Shown one piece after another: positions 14,993 to 23,137 of a DNA stretch of 64,000 nucleotides. The stretch lies in assembly GCA_964609965.1 (NCBI GenBank), contig CAZSTS010000003.1:62001-126000 (forward strand), read 5' to 3'. A program made the translations under genes and the position numbers. The first letter of the stretch is position 1. Each line of letters opens with the position of its first letter. This DNA is from JAHJDR01 sp964609965. GTDB lineage: Bacteria; UBA10199; JADGCS01. The notes below the pieces were generated by a model. That model was given only the letters and a program-made list of their open reading frames with translations. It was not told where the DNA came from and did no database searches.

Positions 14993-15949
14993 ATGAATTA
15001 TCATGGCCAAGATATCGTTTCATTGATTGAAACAAAGAATTGTAAAACCAAGGGTGATTTGAATCTTGTTTTTTCTGAGATGGGCCCTCTAGGACAAGCT
15101 TCAACCAAGACATTGTCTTTTTGTAATAAACGAGGAGAAGAGGCGTGTCGCTTGCTGAACGATACTCAAGCTAGGATTATTTTGTGCCACGAAGAAGCTC
15201 TCTCCTATGATGTTAAAGCAGCAGACAAGCTACTCATTGGTGTCAAAAACCCACGACTTTATTTTATTAGATGTTTAAAGAAGTTTTTTCCAAAAGAAGA
15301 AAAACAAGGTGTGCATCCTACAGCAGTCATTGGAAAGGATTGCTCTATTGGGAAAAACGTCACTATTGGCGCCCACACCTGTATTGGTGATCATGTTTCT
15401 GTTGGTGACTTTTCAAAGATTTATAACAGTGTGGTTGTGAATGATAACGTTCAAATTGGAAAAAATGTTATTTTAAAATCAGGATGTGTTATTGGACATG
15501 ATGGCTTTGGTTATGAAAGAAACGAAGAGGGTGAATTAGAAAAATTTCCACACAGTGGCACAGTTGTTATTAAGGATGACGTTGAAGTAGGCTCAAATAC
15601 AACGATTGATCGTGGAGTTCTTGGGAACACAGTGATTGGAGAAAATACAAAAATTGATAATTTAGTACATATTGCTCATAACGTCAGTATTGGGAAAAAT
15701 TGTGAGATTATCGCCCATGCCATGATTGGTGGCAGCGCTAGAATCGGTGACTTTGCTCATGTGTCACCCGGGGCACAGGTCATGAACCAAATAACGATTG
15801 GAGAGCGTGCTGTAGTTGGTTTGGGCGCTGTTGTGACAAAGAATGTGCAGGCAGGCGCTGTTGTGGCAGGTTCTCCTGCGCGTCCTATGGATGAATTTCG
15901 ATCCTATTTAAATTATATAAAAAAAGAGGTTTTAAAAAATGAAAAATAA
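14993..15949 (+). CDS. LpxD-like UDP-3-O-acylglucosamine N-acyltransferase family protein
   Basis: A 318-residue left-handed beta-helix protein. The N-terminal 100 residues resemble the uridine-binding domain of LpxD. A long hexapeptide array from about residue 105 contains HPTAVIGKDCSIGKNVTIG, GHDGFGYE and NTTIDRG, and the LpxD catalytic-His region appears as DNLVHIAHNVSIG. LpxD adds the second acyl chain to lipid A precursors. Its location inside an O-antigen-type locus suggests a paralogue acting on a nucleotide sugar or a variant lipid A; which cannot be decided. The ATG at 14993 has AAGGAG 7 bp upstream. Confidence 0.82.
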   Translation: MNYHGQDIVSLIETKNCKTKGDLNLVFSEMGPLGQASTKTLSFCNKRGEEACRLLNDTQARIILCHEEALSYDVKAADKLLIGVKNPRLYFIRCLKKFFPKEEKQGVHPTAVIGKDCSIGKNVTIGAHTCIGDHVSVGDFSKIYNSVVVNDNVQIGKNVILKSGCVIGHDGFGYERNEEGELEKFPHSGTVVIKDDVEVGSNTTIDRGVLGNTVIGENTKIDNLVHIAHNVSIGKNCEIIAHAMIGGSARIGDFAHVSPGAQVMNQITIGERAVVGLGAVVTKNVQAGAVVAGSPARPMDEFRSYLNYIKKEVLKNEK

Positions 15950-16565
15950 AAAGATTCTTTTTTTGGGGGCTCACCCTGATGATGAGTTTGGCTGTGCGGG
16001 TTCTTTGCTCAAATTTATAGAAGAGGGCGCCGAAGTATATTATGCAGTGTTTTCTTTTTGTGAAGAGTCTGTGCCAGAGGGCTTTCCCAAGGATGTTTTG
16101 AGAAATGAATTTAGTAATTCATTAAAAGTCCTTGGTGTTAAGCCTGAAAACGTTATTCAATATGATTATAAGGTAAGAAACTTTCCTTCTAGAAGACAAG
16201 AAATCTTAGAAGATATTGTTGCCTTAAAAAAGAAAATATCTCCAGATCTTGTTATGATTCCAGCGCTAACAGATATTCATCAAGACCATCACACAATAGC
16301 CATGGAAGGTGTCCGTGCATTCAAACATGCTACCATATTGGGTTACGAACTGCCTCAAAACACAATCACCTTTAAGCATGCATGCTTTGTTTGTCTTAAG
16401 GAAGATCAAATTCAGAAAAAAATAAAAGCTCTTATGAGCTATGAATCTCAAGCTAAAAGACCTTACATGAGTGAGTCATTTATTGCTGGCGTTGCTAAAA
16501 TACGTGGTGTTCAAATCGATGAGGAATATGCAGAGGCGTTTGAAGTTATTCGTTTTCGTCTATAA
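15939..16565 (+). CDS. PIG-L family N-deacetylase
   Basis: A 208-residue zinc-dependent deacetylase. AHPDDE near the N-terminus is the metal and catalytic motif, and HQDH at about residue 110 supplies the third zinc ligand. Family members remove acetyl from GlcNAc-type sugars on nucleotides, lipids or small molecules. It overlaps the LpxD-like gene by 11 bp and precedes the epimerase by 3 bp. With two formyltransferases downstream, it may free an amine for formylation. Confidence 0.85.
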   Translation: MKNKKILFLGAHPDDEFGCAGSLLKFIEEGAEVYYAVFSFCEESVPEGFPKDVLRNEFSNSLKVLGVKPENVIQYDYKVRNFPSRRQEILEDIVALKKKISPDLVMIPALTDIHQDHHTIAMEGVRAFKHATILGYELPQNTITFKHACFVCLKEDQIQKKIKALMSYESQAKRPYMSESFIAGVAKIRGVQIDEEYAEAFEVIRFRL

Positions 16566-16568
16566 TTT

Positions 16569-17675
16569 ATGAAAAAAATAGTCACAATTGTTGGAGCAAG
16601 ACCCCAGTTTATAAAAGCAGCAGCTGTATCGCGTGCTCTTCAAGAACAAAAGGGGCAGCTTGTTGAGGTGCTTGTCCATACAGGGCAACATTACGATGAT
16701 AACATGTCTCAGGTATTCTTTGATGAAATGAGAATTCCTAAGCCTGATTATCATTTAGAAGTGGGTTCAGGACCTCACGGGCAAATGACAGGAAAAATGT
16801 TAATCAAAATAGAGGAATTGTTGCTTTCAGAAAAACCAGATTACGTGCTTGTTTATGGCGACACAAATTCAACTCTAGCAGGGGCTTTGGCAGCTGTTAA
16901 ACTGCACATTCCTGTAGCCCATGTAGAAGCTGGCTTGCGGAGTTTTAATAGAAAAATGCCCGAGGAGCATAATCGTGTTCTGACAGATCATGTTTCTGAC
17001 TTTCTTTTTTGTCCTACTGAAACAGCTGTGAATAATTTAGTAAAGGAAGGCTTTTCAATAAACCAGCGACATAATTCACAACCTTTGGTTGTGAATTGTG
17101 GTGACGTCATGTACGATGCCTTTTTGTTTTATAGTGAATTATCTGCCCAGAAAAGCAAGGTTCTTAATGATTTGGAGCTCAAAGATAAAGATTTTGTTCT
17201 CTGTACCATCCATCGTGCTGAAAATACAGATGATCCAAAAAGACTAAAGAATATTCTTTCTTTTCTTGAAGAAATCTCTCAGGATACGACGGTTGTGTTG
17301 CCATTACATCCTAGGACAGCTAAGATATTAGAAAAAAACTGTCAGTTGTCAGTTTTCAGTTGTCAGTTAAAAATTATAGATCCTGTAAGTTATTTCGACA
17401 TGGTTGAGCTTCTCAAGCAGTGTCGTCTTGTTATGACTGATTCAGGGGGGCTTCAAAAAGAAGCTTTTTATGCTAAGGCTCCTTGTGTGACTATGCGCGA
17501 TGAAACCGAATGGGTGGAAACTGTTAAAGGGGGGTACAATCTTGTTGTGGGTGCTGATAAAAAAGCAATCATCTCTGGTTTTGAAAAAATGCTAGATAGT
17601 AAAGCCGATTATAGTCGTGATCTCTATGGGGATGGCGCTGCTTCCCAGAAAATAGTCAAAGCCTTTGTTTCTTAG
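16569..17675 (+). CDS. UDP-N-acetylglucosamine 2-epimerase family, WbpI-like, with in-frame repeat insertions
   Basis: A 368-residue GT-B-fold epimerase. The start VTIVGARPQFIKAAAVSRAL, VHTGQHYDDNMSQVFF, GDTNSTLAG, EAGLRSF, MPEEHNR and HRAENTDDP are family signatures. MRDETEWVE and the closing LYGDGAAS resemble WbpI, which epimerises UDP-2,3-diacetamido-glucuronate to the ManNAc3NAcA form, rather than WecB. It completes the wbpB/E/D/I set. Two segments look inserted: RHNSQPLVV from a hairpin at 17074-17096 and NCQLSVFSCQLK from a four-unit heptamer array at 17341-17368. Both keep the frame, so the enzyme may still work. Confidence 0.88.
   Translation: MKKIVTIVGARPQFIKAAAVSRALQEQKGQLVEVLVHTGQHYDDNMSQVFFDEMRIPKPDYHLEVGSGPHGQMTGKMLIKIEELLLSEKPDYVLVYGDTNSTLAGALAAVKLHIPVAHVEAGLRSFNRKMPEEHNRVLTDHVSDFLFCPTETAVNNLVKEGFSINQRHNSQPLVVNCGDVMYDAFLFYSELSAQKSKVLNDLELKDKDFVLCTIHRAENTDDPKRLKNILSFLEEISQDTTVVLPLHPRTAKILEKNCQLSVFSCQLKIIDPVSYFDMVELLKQCRLVMTDSGGLQKEAFYAKAPCVTMRDETEWVETVKGGYNLVVGADKKAIISGFEKMLDSKADYSRDLYGDGAASQKIVKAFVS
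17074..17096. repeat. hairpin inside the epimerase gene
   Basis: Perfect 10-bp arms ATTCACAACC and GGTTGTGAAT around TTT. The encoded HNSQPLVVN has no counterpart in the usual family sequence as I remember it, so this may be a small in-frame palindromic insertion. Confidence 0.6.
17341..17368. repeat. heptamer array GTCAGTT inside the epimerase gene
   Basis: Four contiguous units GTCAGTT, GTCAGTT, TTCAGTT, GTCAGTT in the coding sequence, translated as CQLSVFSCQL between LEKN and KIIDP. Units of the same type occur in the intergenic array at 11848-11861. Confidence 0.9.
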
Positions 17676-17698
17676 GCAAAATAAGAAGGATGAATTAT

Positions 17699-18673
17699 AT
17701 GGATATTAATGGAAAAAAACTCATGGTTATTGGTGGCGCTGGTTTGATTGGCAGTCATGTTGTTGACCAGCTAACAAAAACTGATGCCAAAGAAATCATT
17801 GTTTATGATAATTTTTGTCGCGGCACGAGAGAGAATCTCGAAGAAGCCTTAAAGGATCCGCGAGTCAGCATTTTTCCCCATGGCGGAGATATTTTACAAG
17901 AGGATATTTTAGAAAAGGCTATGGAAGGTGTTGATGGTGTTTTTCATTTAGCAGCTCTTTGGTTGCTGCAATGCCATGAGTATCCACAGGCAGCCTTTGA
18001 TGTGAATATTCGAGGCACGTTTAATGTCATTCAAGCGGGTATTAAAAAAGGTGTGAAACGCGTCATCTACTCTTCTTCGGCCTCTGTTTATGGCGATGCC
18101 CTAGAAGTTCCCATGTCAGAAAATCATCCATATAATAATTTTACGTTTTATGGGGCCACAAAAATATCGGGTGAACACATGTTTAAAACTCTTAGTAGCC
18201 GTTACAATCTTGACTGGGCTGGATTGCGTTACATGAATGTTTATGGCCCTCGCCAAGATTACAAAGGGGCTTATATTGCAGTGATGATGAAGATACTTGA
18301 TAAGCTTGATAAAGGTGAATCGCCTGTTATTTATGGCGATGGTTCACAGCAATATGATTTTATTTCTGTAGAAGATGTGGCCAGAGCCAATATTTGTGCC
18401 ATGCAAGCTCAGGCATCAGGTGAGTGTTATAATATTGGTCGCGGTATTGGCTCTTCTATCAAAGAGCTGACTGAATTATTAATTCGTCTCAAGTGTTCTG
18501 ATCAAACCATTCAATATGAACCAGCAGGATTGACTTTTGTGACTAATAGATTGGGCACAGTAGAAAAGGCAGAAAAGGATCTAGGCTTTAAATGGCAGAT
18601 AGATCTTGAAGAAGGGATGAAAAAACTCATTGAATGGCGAAAACAATCCAAAAAAAATCAAAGTCATGTATAA
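17699..18673 (+). CDS. NAD-dependent epimerase/dehydratase (extended SDR)
   Basis: A 324-residue extended short-chain dehydrogenase acting on nucleotide sugars. GGAGLIGSHV is the NAD-binding glycine motif, SSSASVYG carries the catalytic Ser, and YGATK the Tyr-Lys pair; RYMNVYGPRQ follows. It most resembles UDP-glucose 4-epimerases, so a C4 epimerisation (for example GlcNAc or GlcNAcA to the galacto form) is likely. The ATG at 17699 is chosen because AAGGA ends 8 bp before it; an earlier in-frame ATG at 17690 overlaps that site. Overlaps the next gene by 8 bp. Confidence 0.83.
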   Translation: MDINGKKLMVIGGAGLIGSHVVDQLTKTDAKEIIVYDNFCRGTRENLEEALKDPRVSIFPHGGDILQEDILEKAMEGVDGVFHLAALWLLQCHEYPQAAFDVNIRGTFNVIQAGIKKGVKRVIYSSSASVYGDALEVPMSENHPYNNFTFYGATKISGEHMFKTLSSRYNLDWAGLRYMNVYGPRQDYKGAYIAVMMKILDKLDKGESPVIYGDGSQQYDFISVEDVARANICAMQAQASGECYNIGRGIGSSIKELTELLIRLKCSDQTIQYEPAGLTFVTNRLGTVEKAEKDLGFKWQIDLEEGMKKLIEWRKQSKKNQSHV

Positions 18674-19772
18674 AATTCCCCTTATAAAACCCTACATCAC
18701 AAAAGAGGTTAAAGATAAAGTTCTCGAAGTCCTTGATAGTGGCTATTTAACCGAAGGGCCTGTTACGTTTGAACTAGAACAGCAGTGTCGTGATTATATT
18801 GGGTGTGAGCATGCCATTGCACTAACCTCTTGTACAACAGGTTTAGAGCTGGCGCTGCGAGCTCTTGGAATTTCTGCAGGTGATGAGGTTATTGTTCCTG
18901 ATTACACATATCCAGCAACGGCAACTGTGGTGAATATTGTAGGGGCCACAGCTGTTATTGTCGCTATTGATCCAAAGACCATGCTCATTGATTATGAGGC
19001 TATCGATAAGGCGATCACTGAAAAGACTAAGGCTATCATTCCTGTTTCATTATTTGGCAATCCCTTGGATTATGACAAATTGGACTCAATCAAGAATAAG
19101 CACGGGATTAAAATTATTGAAGACGCTGCTTGTTCTATTGGTGCCAGTTTTCATGATAGGAAAGTAGGTCTTCAAGCAGATGTATCTGTTTTTAGCTTTC
19201 ACCCTCGCAAATTTATCACAACAGGTGAAGGCGGTATGGTCACAACAAACAATGAAGATTGGGCTTCTTGGATGAATTCTTACAAACACTTTGGGATGGC
19301 TAAGAGCGATACACGACAGGAAACAGTGTTTGAGCGCGTTGGGACTAATTACAAGCTTTCAAATTTACAGGCTGCGGTTGGAGTTGTCCAGATGACTCAT
19401 ATTGATGAACTTCTGGCAAAACGCTGCCAACTAGCAGAAAATTATAGGCGATTACTCAAAGATGAACCCAAAGTAACTATTCCAGAAACAACGGCAAAGG
19501 GGCTTCATTCCTATCAATCTTTTTGTGTTTTTGTTAAAAATCGCGACAATGTCATGAAAAGGATGCGTGAAAAAGACATTGAAGTACAGATAGGAACATA
19601 TGCGCTTCATAAACACAAAGCCTTTAATGATAATCCTTTTGTGCGTATTGTGGGTGATATGAGTGGTAGTGATTACGCATTTAAAAACAGTTTAACTCTT
19701 CCTTTATTCCATGACATGACGGATGAAGAACAACGATGTGTTGTGGAGGAACTAAAGATATGTGTGGCATAG
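18666..19772 (+). CDS. DegT/DnrJ/EryC1 sugar aminotransferase
   Basis: A 368-residue PLP-dependent aminotransferase. IPLIKPYITKEVKDKVLEVLDSG is the standard opening, SCTTGLELALRALGI binds the cofactor phosphate, and EDAACSIGA gives the ring-contacting Asp. The internal-aldimine Lys lies in SFHPRKFITTGEGG. The likely substrate is a 4-keto sugar made by a 4,6-dehydratase such as the one encoded at 51989. The start at 18666 overlaps the epimerase stop; the frame is open further upstream without a plausible start region. It overlaps asnB-like by 13 bp. Confidence 0.85.
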   Translation: MYKIPLIKPYITKEVKDKVLEVLDSGYLTEGPVTFELEQQCRDYIGCEHAIALTSCTTGLELALRALGISAGDEVIVPDYTYPATATVVNIVGATAVIVAIDPKTMLIDYEAIDKAITEKTKAIIPVSLFGNPLDYDKLDSIKNKHGIKIIEDAACSIGASFHDRKVGLQADVSVFSFHPRKFITTGEGGMVTTNNEDWASWMNSYKHFGMAKSDTRQETVFERVGTNYKLSNLQAAVGVVQMTHIDELLAKRCQLAENYRRLLKDEPKVTIPETTAKGLHSYQSFCVFVKNRDNVMKRMREKDIEVQIGTYALHKHKAFNDNPFVRIVGDMSGSDYAFKNSLTLPLFHDMTDEEQRCVVEELKICVA

Positions 19773-21667
19773 CTGGTATATTCAACATAGACAATTCCTC
19801 CGCAAATCTAAAAATCATCAAAGCCATGACCGACGCCATAGCACATCGAGGCCCTGACGGTGAGGGACAGTATGTTAGCGGGTCAATTGGTTTTGGGCAT
19901 CGGCGATTGGCGATTATTGATCTTAGTGATAACGCACGTCAGCCCATGTGTAATGAAGACAAATCCATCTGGCTGACATATAATGGAGAAATTTATAATT
20001 TTAAGGAACTCAGAAAAGATCTTGAGGCAAAAGGGCATAAGTTTCAGTCCAAGACTGACTGTGAAGTCATTGTTCATGGTTATGAAGAATATGGGTTAGA
20101 TATTGTTCAAAAATTAAATGGTATGTTTGCTTTTGCTTTGTGGGATGAAAACAAATCACAGCTTTATCTTATTCGTGATCGCTATGGCATTAAACCTTTG
20201 TATTATTATTTTGATAGTCAGACTCTTATCTTTGCATCAGAAATCAAAGCCATTCTCAAGCACCCAAAAGTTTCAGTTCAGTTAAACTTTGATGCTCTAA
20301 ACGAATATTTTACATTTCAGAATCTCTTCAATTATCACACTCTTTTTAAGAACATTCATCTTGTTCCTCAGGCAAATATCATGATGTTCAAAAAAGGGAT
20401 CTCCCAATATGAAAGGCACTCTTACTGGGATTATGATTTTACAAATCGTGATAAAAAGATGACTGAAGAGGAGGCCAATGAAGAGACCTTAAGGCTGCTC
20501 AAACAGGCAGTTGAAAGACAGTTGGTTTCTGATGTTCCTGTGGGCTCTTATCTTTCTGGAGGAATGGATTCTGCTTCGGTTGTGGGCATTGCTTCCAAAA
20601 AAATACCCCATCTGGCGACCTTTACTTGTGGTTTTGATATGTCGGAAGTCACAGGACGCGAAGCGAATTTTGATGAACGTCGTGATGCAGAATTCATAGC
20701 CAGTCATTTCAAAACAGAACATTATGAACAAGTGGTTGGTGTGAATGATATTGAGAGGTCTTTGCCAAAGGTTATTTATCATCTCGAAGATCTTAGACTT
20801 GGTATGTCTTATCCTAACTATTATATTTCGCGTTTAGCTTCCAAGTTTGTGAAAGTCTGTCTGTCTGGAAATGGAGGGGATGAATTGTATGGAGGCTATC
20901 CTTGGCGCTATTATCGTTCTTTTCGCTCCATTGATCAGCAGGCTTTTTTCGACAAGTATTATAAAGAATGGCAACGCATAATCTTGGATGAAGATAAACC
21001 AATTTTTTTCACAACAAATACGTGGCAACAAATCAAAAATAGAGATACAAAAAACATTCTTTCTCGTGTTTTCACATTTAACCCTCAGTTAAAGTATGAT
21101 ACACCTGAAGATCACATCGCAAACTCACTTTATTTTGAGATAAAAACATTTATGCATGGCCTATTTGTTGTTCAAGACAAGCTTTCTATGGCAAGTGGCC
21201 TTGAGGAAAGAGTGCCTTTACTTGATAATGATTTAGTAGATTTTGCGCAGCGCATACCCATCAAACATAAATTAAAAAATCTCAAAAAAATGAAAAGGCT
21301 TGATGAAGGGGCTTTTCATAAAGAGGCGGTGTATTTTAAAGATACAAATGACGGTAAGAATTGTCTTAGGAATGCCATGGGGTCCATTTTGCCGAGCAGT
21401 ATCATTAGTCGTCCTAAACAAGGGTTTAGCTCTCCGGATGAATCATGGTACCGTGGTGAAGGTATTGCGTATGTGAAAAAGATTCTTCACGATAAAAAAG
21501 CCGTGTATAAAGACTTTATTGATCCCAAGGCTGTTGATGCCATTTTATCTGATCATTGTGATCTTAAGATCAATCATCGCTTACCCATCTGGTCGCTCTT
21601 GTGTTTTGAGTGGTGGTGTCGAATCTTTCTGCAAGGAGAACAAGATAGTGCGAGTCGTATTATTTAG
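19760..21667 (+). CDS. AsnB-like glutamine amidotransferase (WbpS-type candidate)
   Basis: A 635-residue asparagine-synthetase family protein. Cys2 (MCGIAG) is the glutaminase nucleophile and RGPDGEG the early conserved loop. The C-terminal synthetase domain has SGGMDSASV, the PP-loop that binds ATP, and GGDELYGGYPWRYY. The ATG at 19760 is required to expose Cys2. In P. aeruginosa O6 and similar loci a homologue (WbpS) converts uronic acids to uronamides. That role fits the surrounding uronic-acid genes better than asparagine supply, but the sequence alone does not decide it. The next gene starts within its last 20 bp. Confidence 0.85.
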   Translation: MCGIAGIFNIDNSSANLKIIKAMTDAIAHRGPDGEGQYVSGSIGFGHRRLAIIDLSDNARQPMCNEDKSIWLTYNGEIYNFKELRKDLEAKGHKFQSKTDCEVIVHGYEEYGLDIVQKLNGMFAFALWDENKSQLYLIRDRYGIKPLYYYFDSQTLIFASEIKAILKHPKVSVQLNFDALNEYFTFQNLFNYHTLFKNIHLVPQANIMMFKKGISQYERHSYWDYDFTNRDKKMTEEEANEETLRLLKQAVERQLVSDVPVGSYLSGGMDSASVVGIASKKIPHLATFTCGFDMSEVTGREANFDERRDAEFIASHFKTEHYEQVVGVNDIERSLPKVIYHLEDLRLGMSYPNYYISRLASKFVKVCLSGNGGDELYGGYPWRYYRSFRSIDQQAFFDKYYKEWQRIILDEDKPIFFTTNTWQQIKNRDTKNILSRVFTFNPQLKYDTPEDHIANSLYFEIKTFMHGLFVVQDKLSMASGLEERVPLLDNDLVDFAQRIPIKHKLKNLKKMKRLDEGAFHKEAVYFKDTNDGKNCLRNAMGSILPSSIISRPKQGFSSPDESWYRGEGIAYVKKILHDKKAVYKDFIDPKAVDAILSDHCDLKINHRLPIWSLLCFEWWCRIFLQGEQDSASRII

Positions 21668-22424
21668 TGCAACGGAAATTGGTCTCAAATGTGCGAACAA
21701 GGTCCTAGAAAAAGGATGTTGTTTAGCTGGTGTTGCGTCAGCTCCTGAGCAGTTTTCTATTTCCTATGCTTCAGGCAAAGTGAATAATGTGAGACATGTT
21801 TCCTATGCTGATTTTTGTAGAGAGCATCAAGTTCCTTTGATTGTGCTTGAAGAAAAAATGATTTCTATAAAAGAACAAATAGCTGCGCTAAAGCCTGATT
21901 TGATTATTGTAGCAGGTTGGTTTCACATGGTTCCTAAATCTATCAGAGAAATAGCTCCTTTGGGTTGTGTTGGTTTTCATGCCTCTCTTCTCCCGAAGTA
22001 TCGAGGTGGCGCGCCGCTTGTCTGGGCCATGATTAATCAAGAAAAAACTTCGGGAATGACATTGTTTTATCTTAATGATGGAGTTGATGCAGGTGATATA
22101 GTTGGACAAGAATCTTTTGAGATCATGCCAGATGATACAATTGCCTCTGTGATAAATAAAGCCAATCGCTGTTCAGAAATACTCCTCGACAAATACCTTC
22201 CCCTGTTGGCTGCTAAAAAAGCACCACGTATTAAACAAGATGAATCGCAAGCTTCTCTTTATCCCCAAAGATCTCCTGAGGATGGTTTGATTGATTGGTC
22301 TTGGCCGATAGATAAAATAAAGGCTTTTATCAAAGCGCAAACAAAGCCATATCCAGGTGCGTTTACAGAAATTTCGGGAAAGCGCGTGAGAATTTGGGAT
22401 GCACAGATAGAGGATTTAGAATGA
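21648..22424 (+). CDS. formyltransferase family protein with altered catalytic Asn
   Basis: A 258-residue protein of the methionyl-tRNA/sugar formyltransferase family, which use N10-formyl-tetrahydrofolate. FHASLLPKYRGGAPLVWA matches the folate loop and DGVDAGDIVGQ carries the catalytic Asp. The usual catalytic Asn two residues before the His (N-x-H) is replaced by Gly (VGFH). A short C-terminal domain contains SPEDGLIDW, shared with ArnA-like sugar formyltransferases. The GTG at 21648 is preferred because AAGGAG lies 9 bp upstream and it begins VRVVLFSATEIG. Substrate probably a 4- or 3-amino sugar; activity uncertain because of the Asn change. Confidence 0.75.
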   Translation: MRVVLFSATEIGLKCANKVLEKGCCLAGVASAPEQFSISYASGKVNNVRHVSYADFCREHQVPLIVLEEKMISIKEQIAALKPDLIIVAGWFHMVPKSIREIAPLGCVGFHASLLPKYRGGAPLVWAMINQEKTSGMTLFYLNDGVDAGDIVGQESFEIMPDDTIASVINKANRCSEILLDKYLPLLAAKKAPRIKQDESQASLYPQRSPEDGLIDWSWPIDKIKAFIKAQTKPYPGAFTEISGKRVRIWDAQIEDLE

Positions 22425-23137
22425 TTGCCATTACTTTAGATATAGATTGGGCCCCTGACTGGATCATTGATTGTGTTGCCGAGCGTCTTATAAAACACAA
22501 GGTCAAGGTAACTTGGTTTGTGACACATGATTCTGACGCAATAAAACGATTGAAAAAACATCCAGAACTTTTTGAATTGGGTATTCATCCAAACTTTCAT
22601 CCAAAAAACACACAGGGGGGGGCACCAGAACAAGTGCTAAAAAATCTTCTCGAGATCGTACCAGAGGCTAAATCCATGAGAACGCATGGCCTGTATCAAA
22701 GCACAAACCTATTAGAAATGGCTTCACAGAAGGGGATTTCTTATGATGTTTCTCTTTTTCTCCCACAGTCAGAACCTATAAATCCACACCGTCTTTTTTT
22801 TGAATCTGGTTCAAGTCTTATCAGACTCCCCTATGTTTGGGAGGATGATTTGGAGATGGCCAAACCCCAGCCTTGTCTTTGTTTAGATCAATTTGCGCAT
22901 TTTCAAAAAGAAGCTATTCTCGATTTTCATCCTATTCACATAGTGTTGAACAGCTGTGATATGGAGACTTACACACAGTATAAAAATAACGGTTGGAAGG
23001 GATTTTGTCAGGAACAAATGCCGTTTCAAACACACGCTCGAGGAATTGGAGATTTATTTGATGCCTGCTTGTCTTCGATGAGAGAGGGTGGGCAAACAGT
23101 TTCAGAACTTGCACAGGATTGTGAGGAGTTGTCATGA
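22421..23137 (+). CDS. NodB-like polysaccharide deacetylase family protein
   Basis: A 238-residue protein. ITLDIDWAPDW (Asp pair), LGIHPNFHP (metal His residues) and RTHGLYQ (Arg/His) follow the carbohydrate esterase family 4 order. It is a divergent member without the full NodB block. The start at 22421 overlaps the formyltransferase stop (ATGA), and its own stop overlaps the second formyltransferase start in the same way, so the three genes are tightly coupled. It probably removes an N-acetyl group before formylation. Confidence 0.72.
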   Translation: MIAITLDIDWAPDWIIDCVAERLIKHKVKVTWFVTHDSDAIKRLKKHPELFELGIHPNFHPKNTQGGAPEQVLKNLLEIVPEAKSMRTHGLYQSTNLLEMASQKGISYDVSLFLPQSEPINPHRLFFESGSSLIRLPYVWEDDLEMAKPQPCLCLDQFAHFQKEAILDFHPIHIVLNSCDMETYTQYKNNGWKGFCQEQMPFQTHARGIGDLFDACLSSMREGGQTVSELAQDCEELS

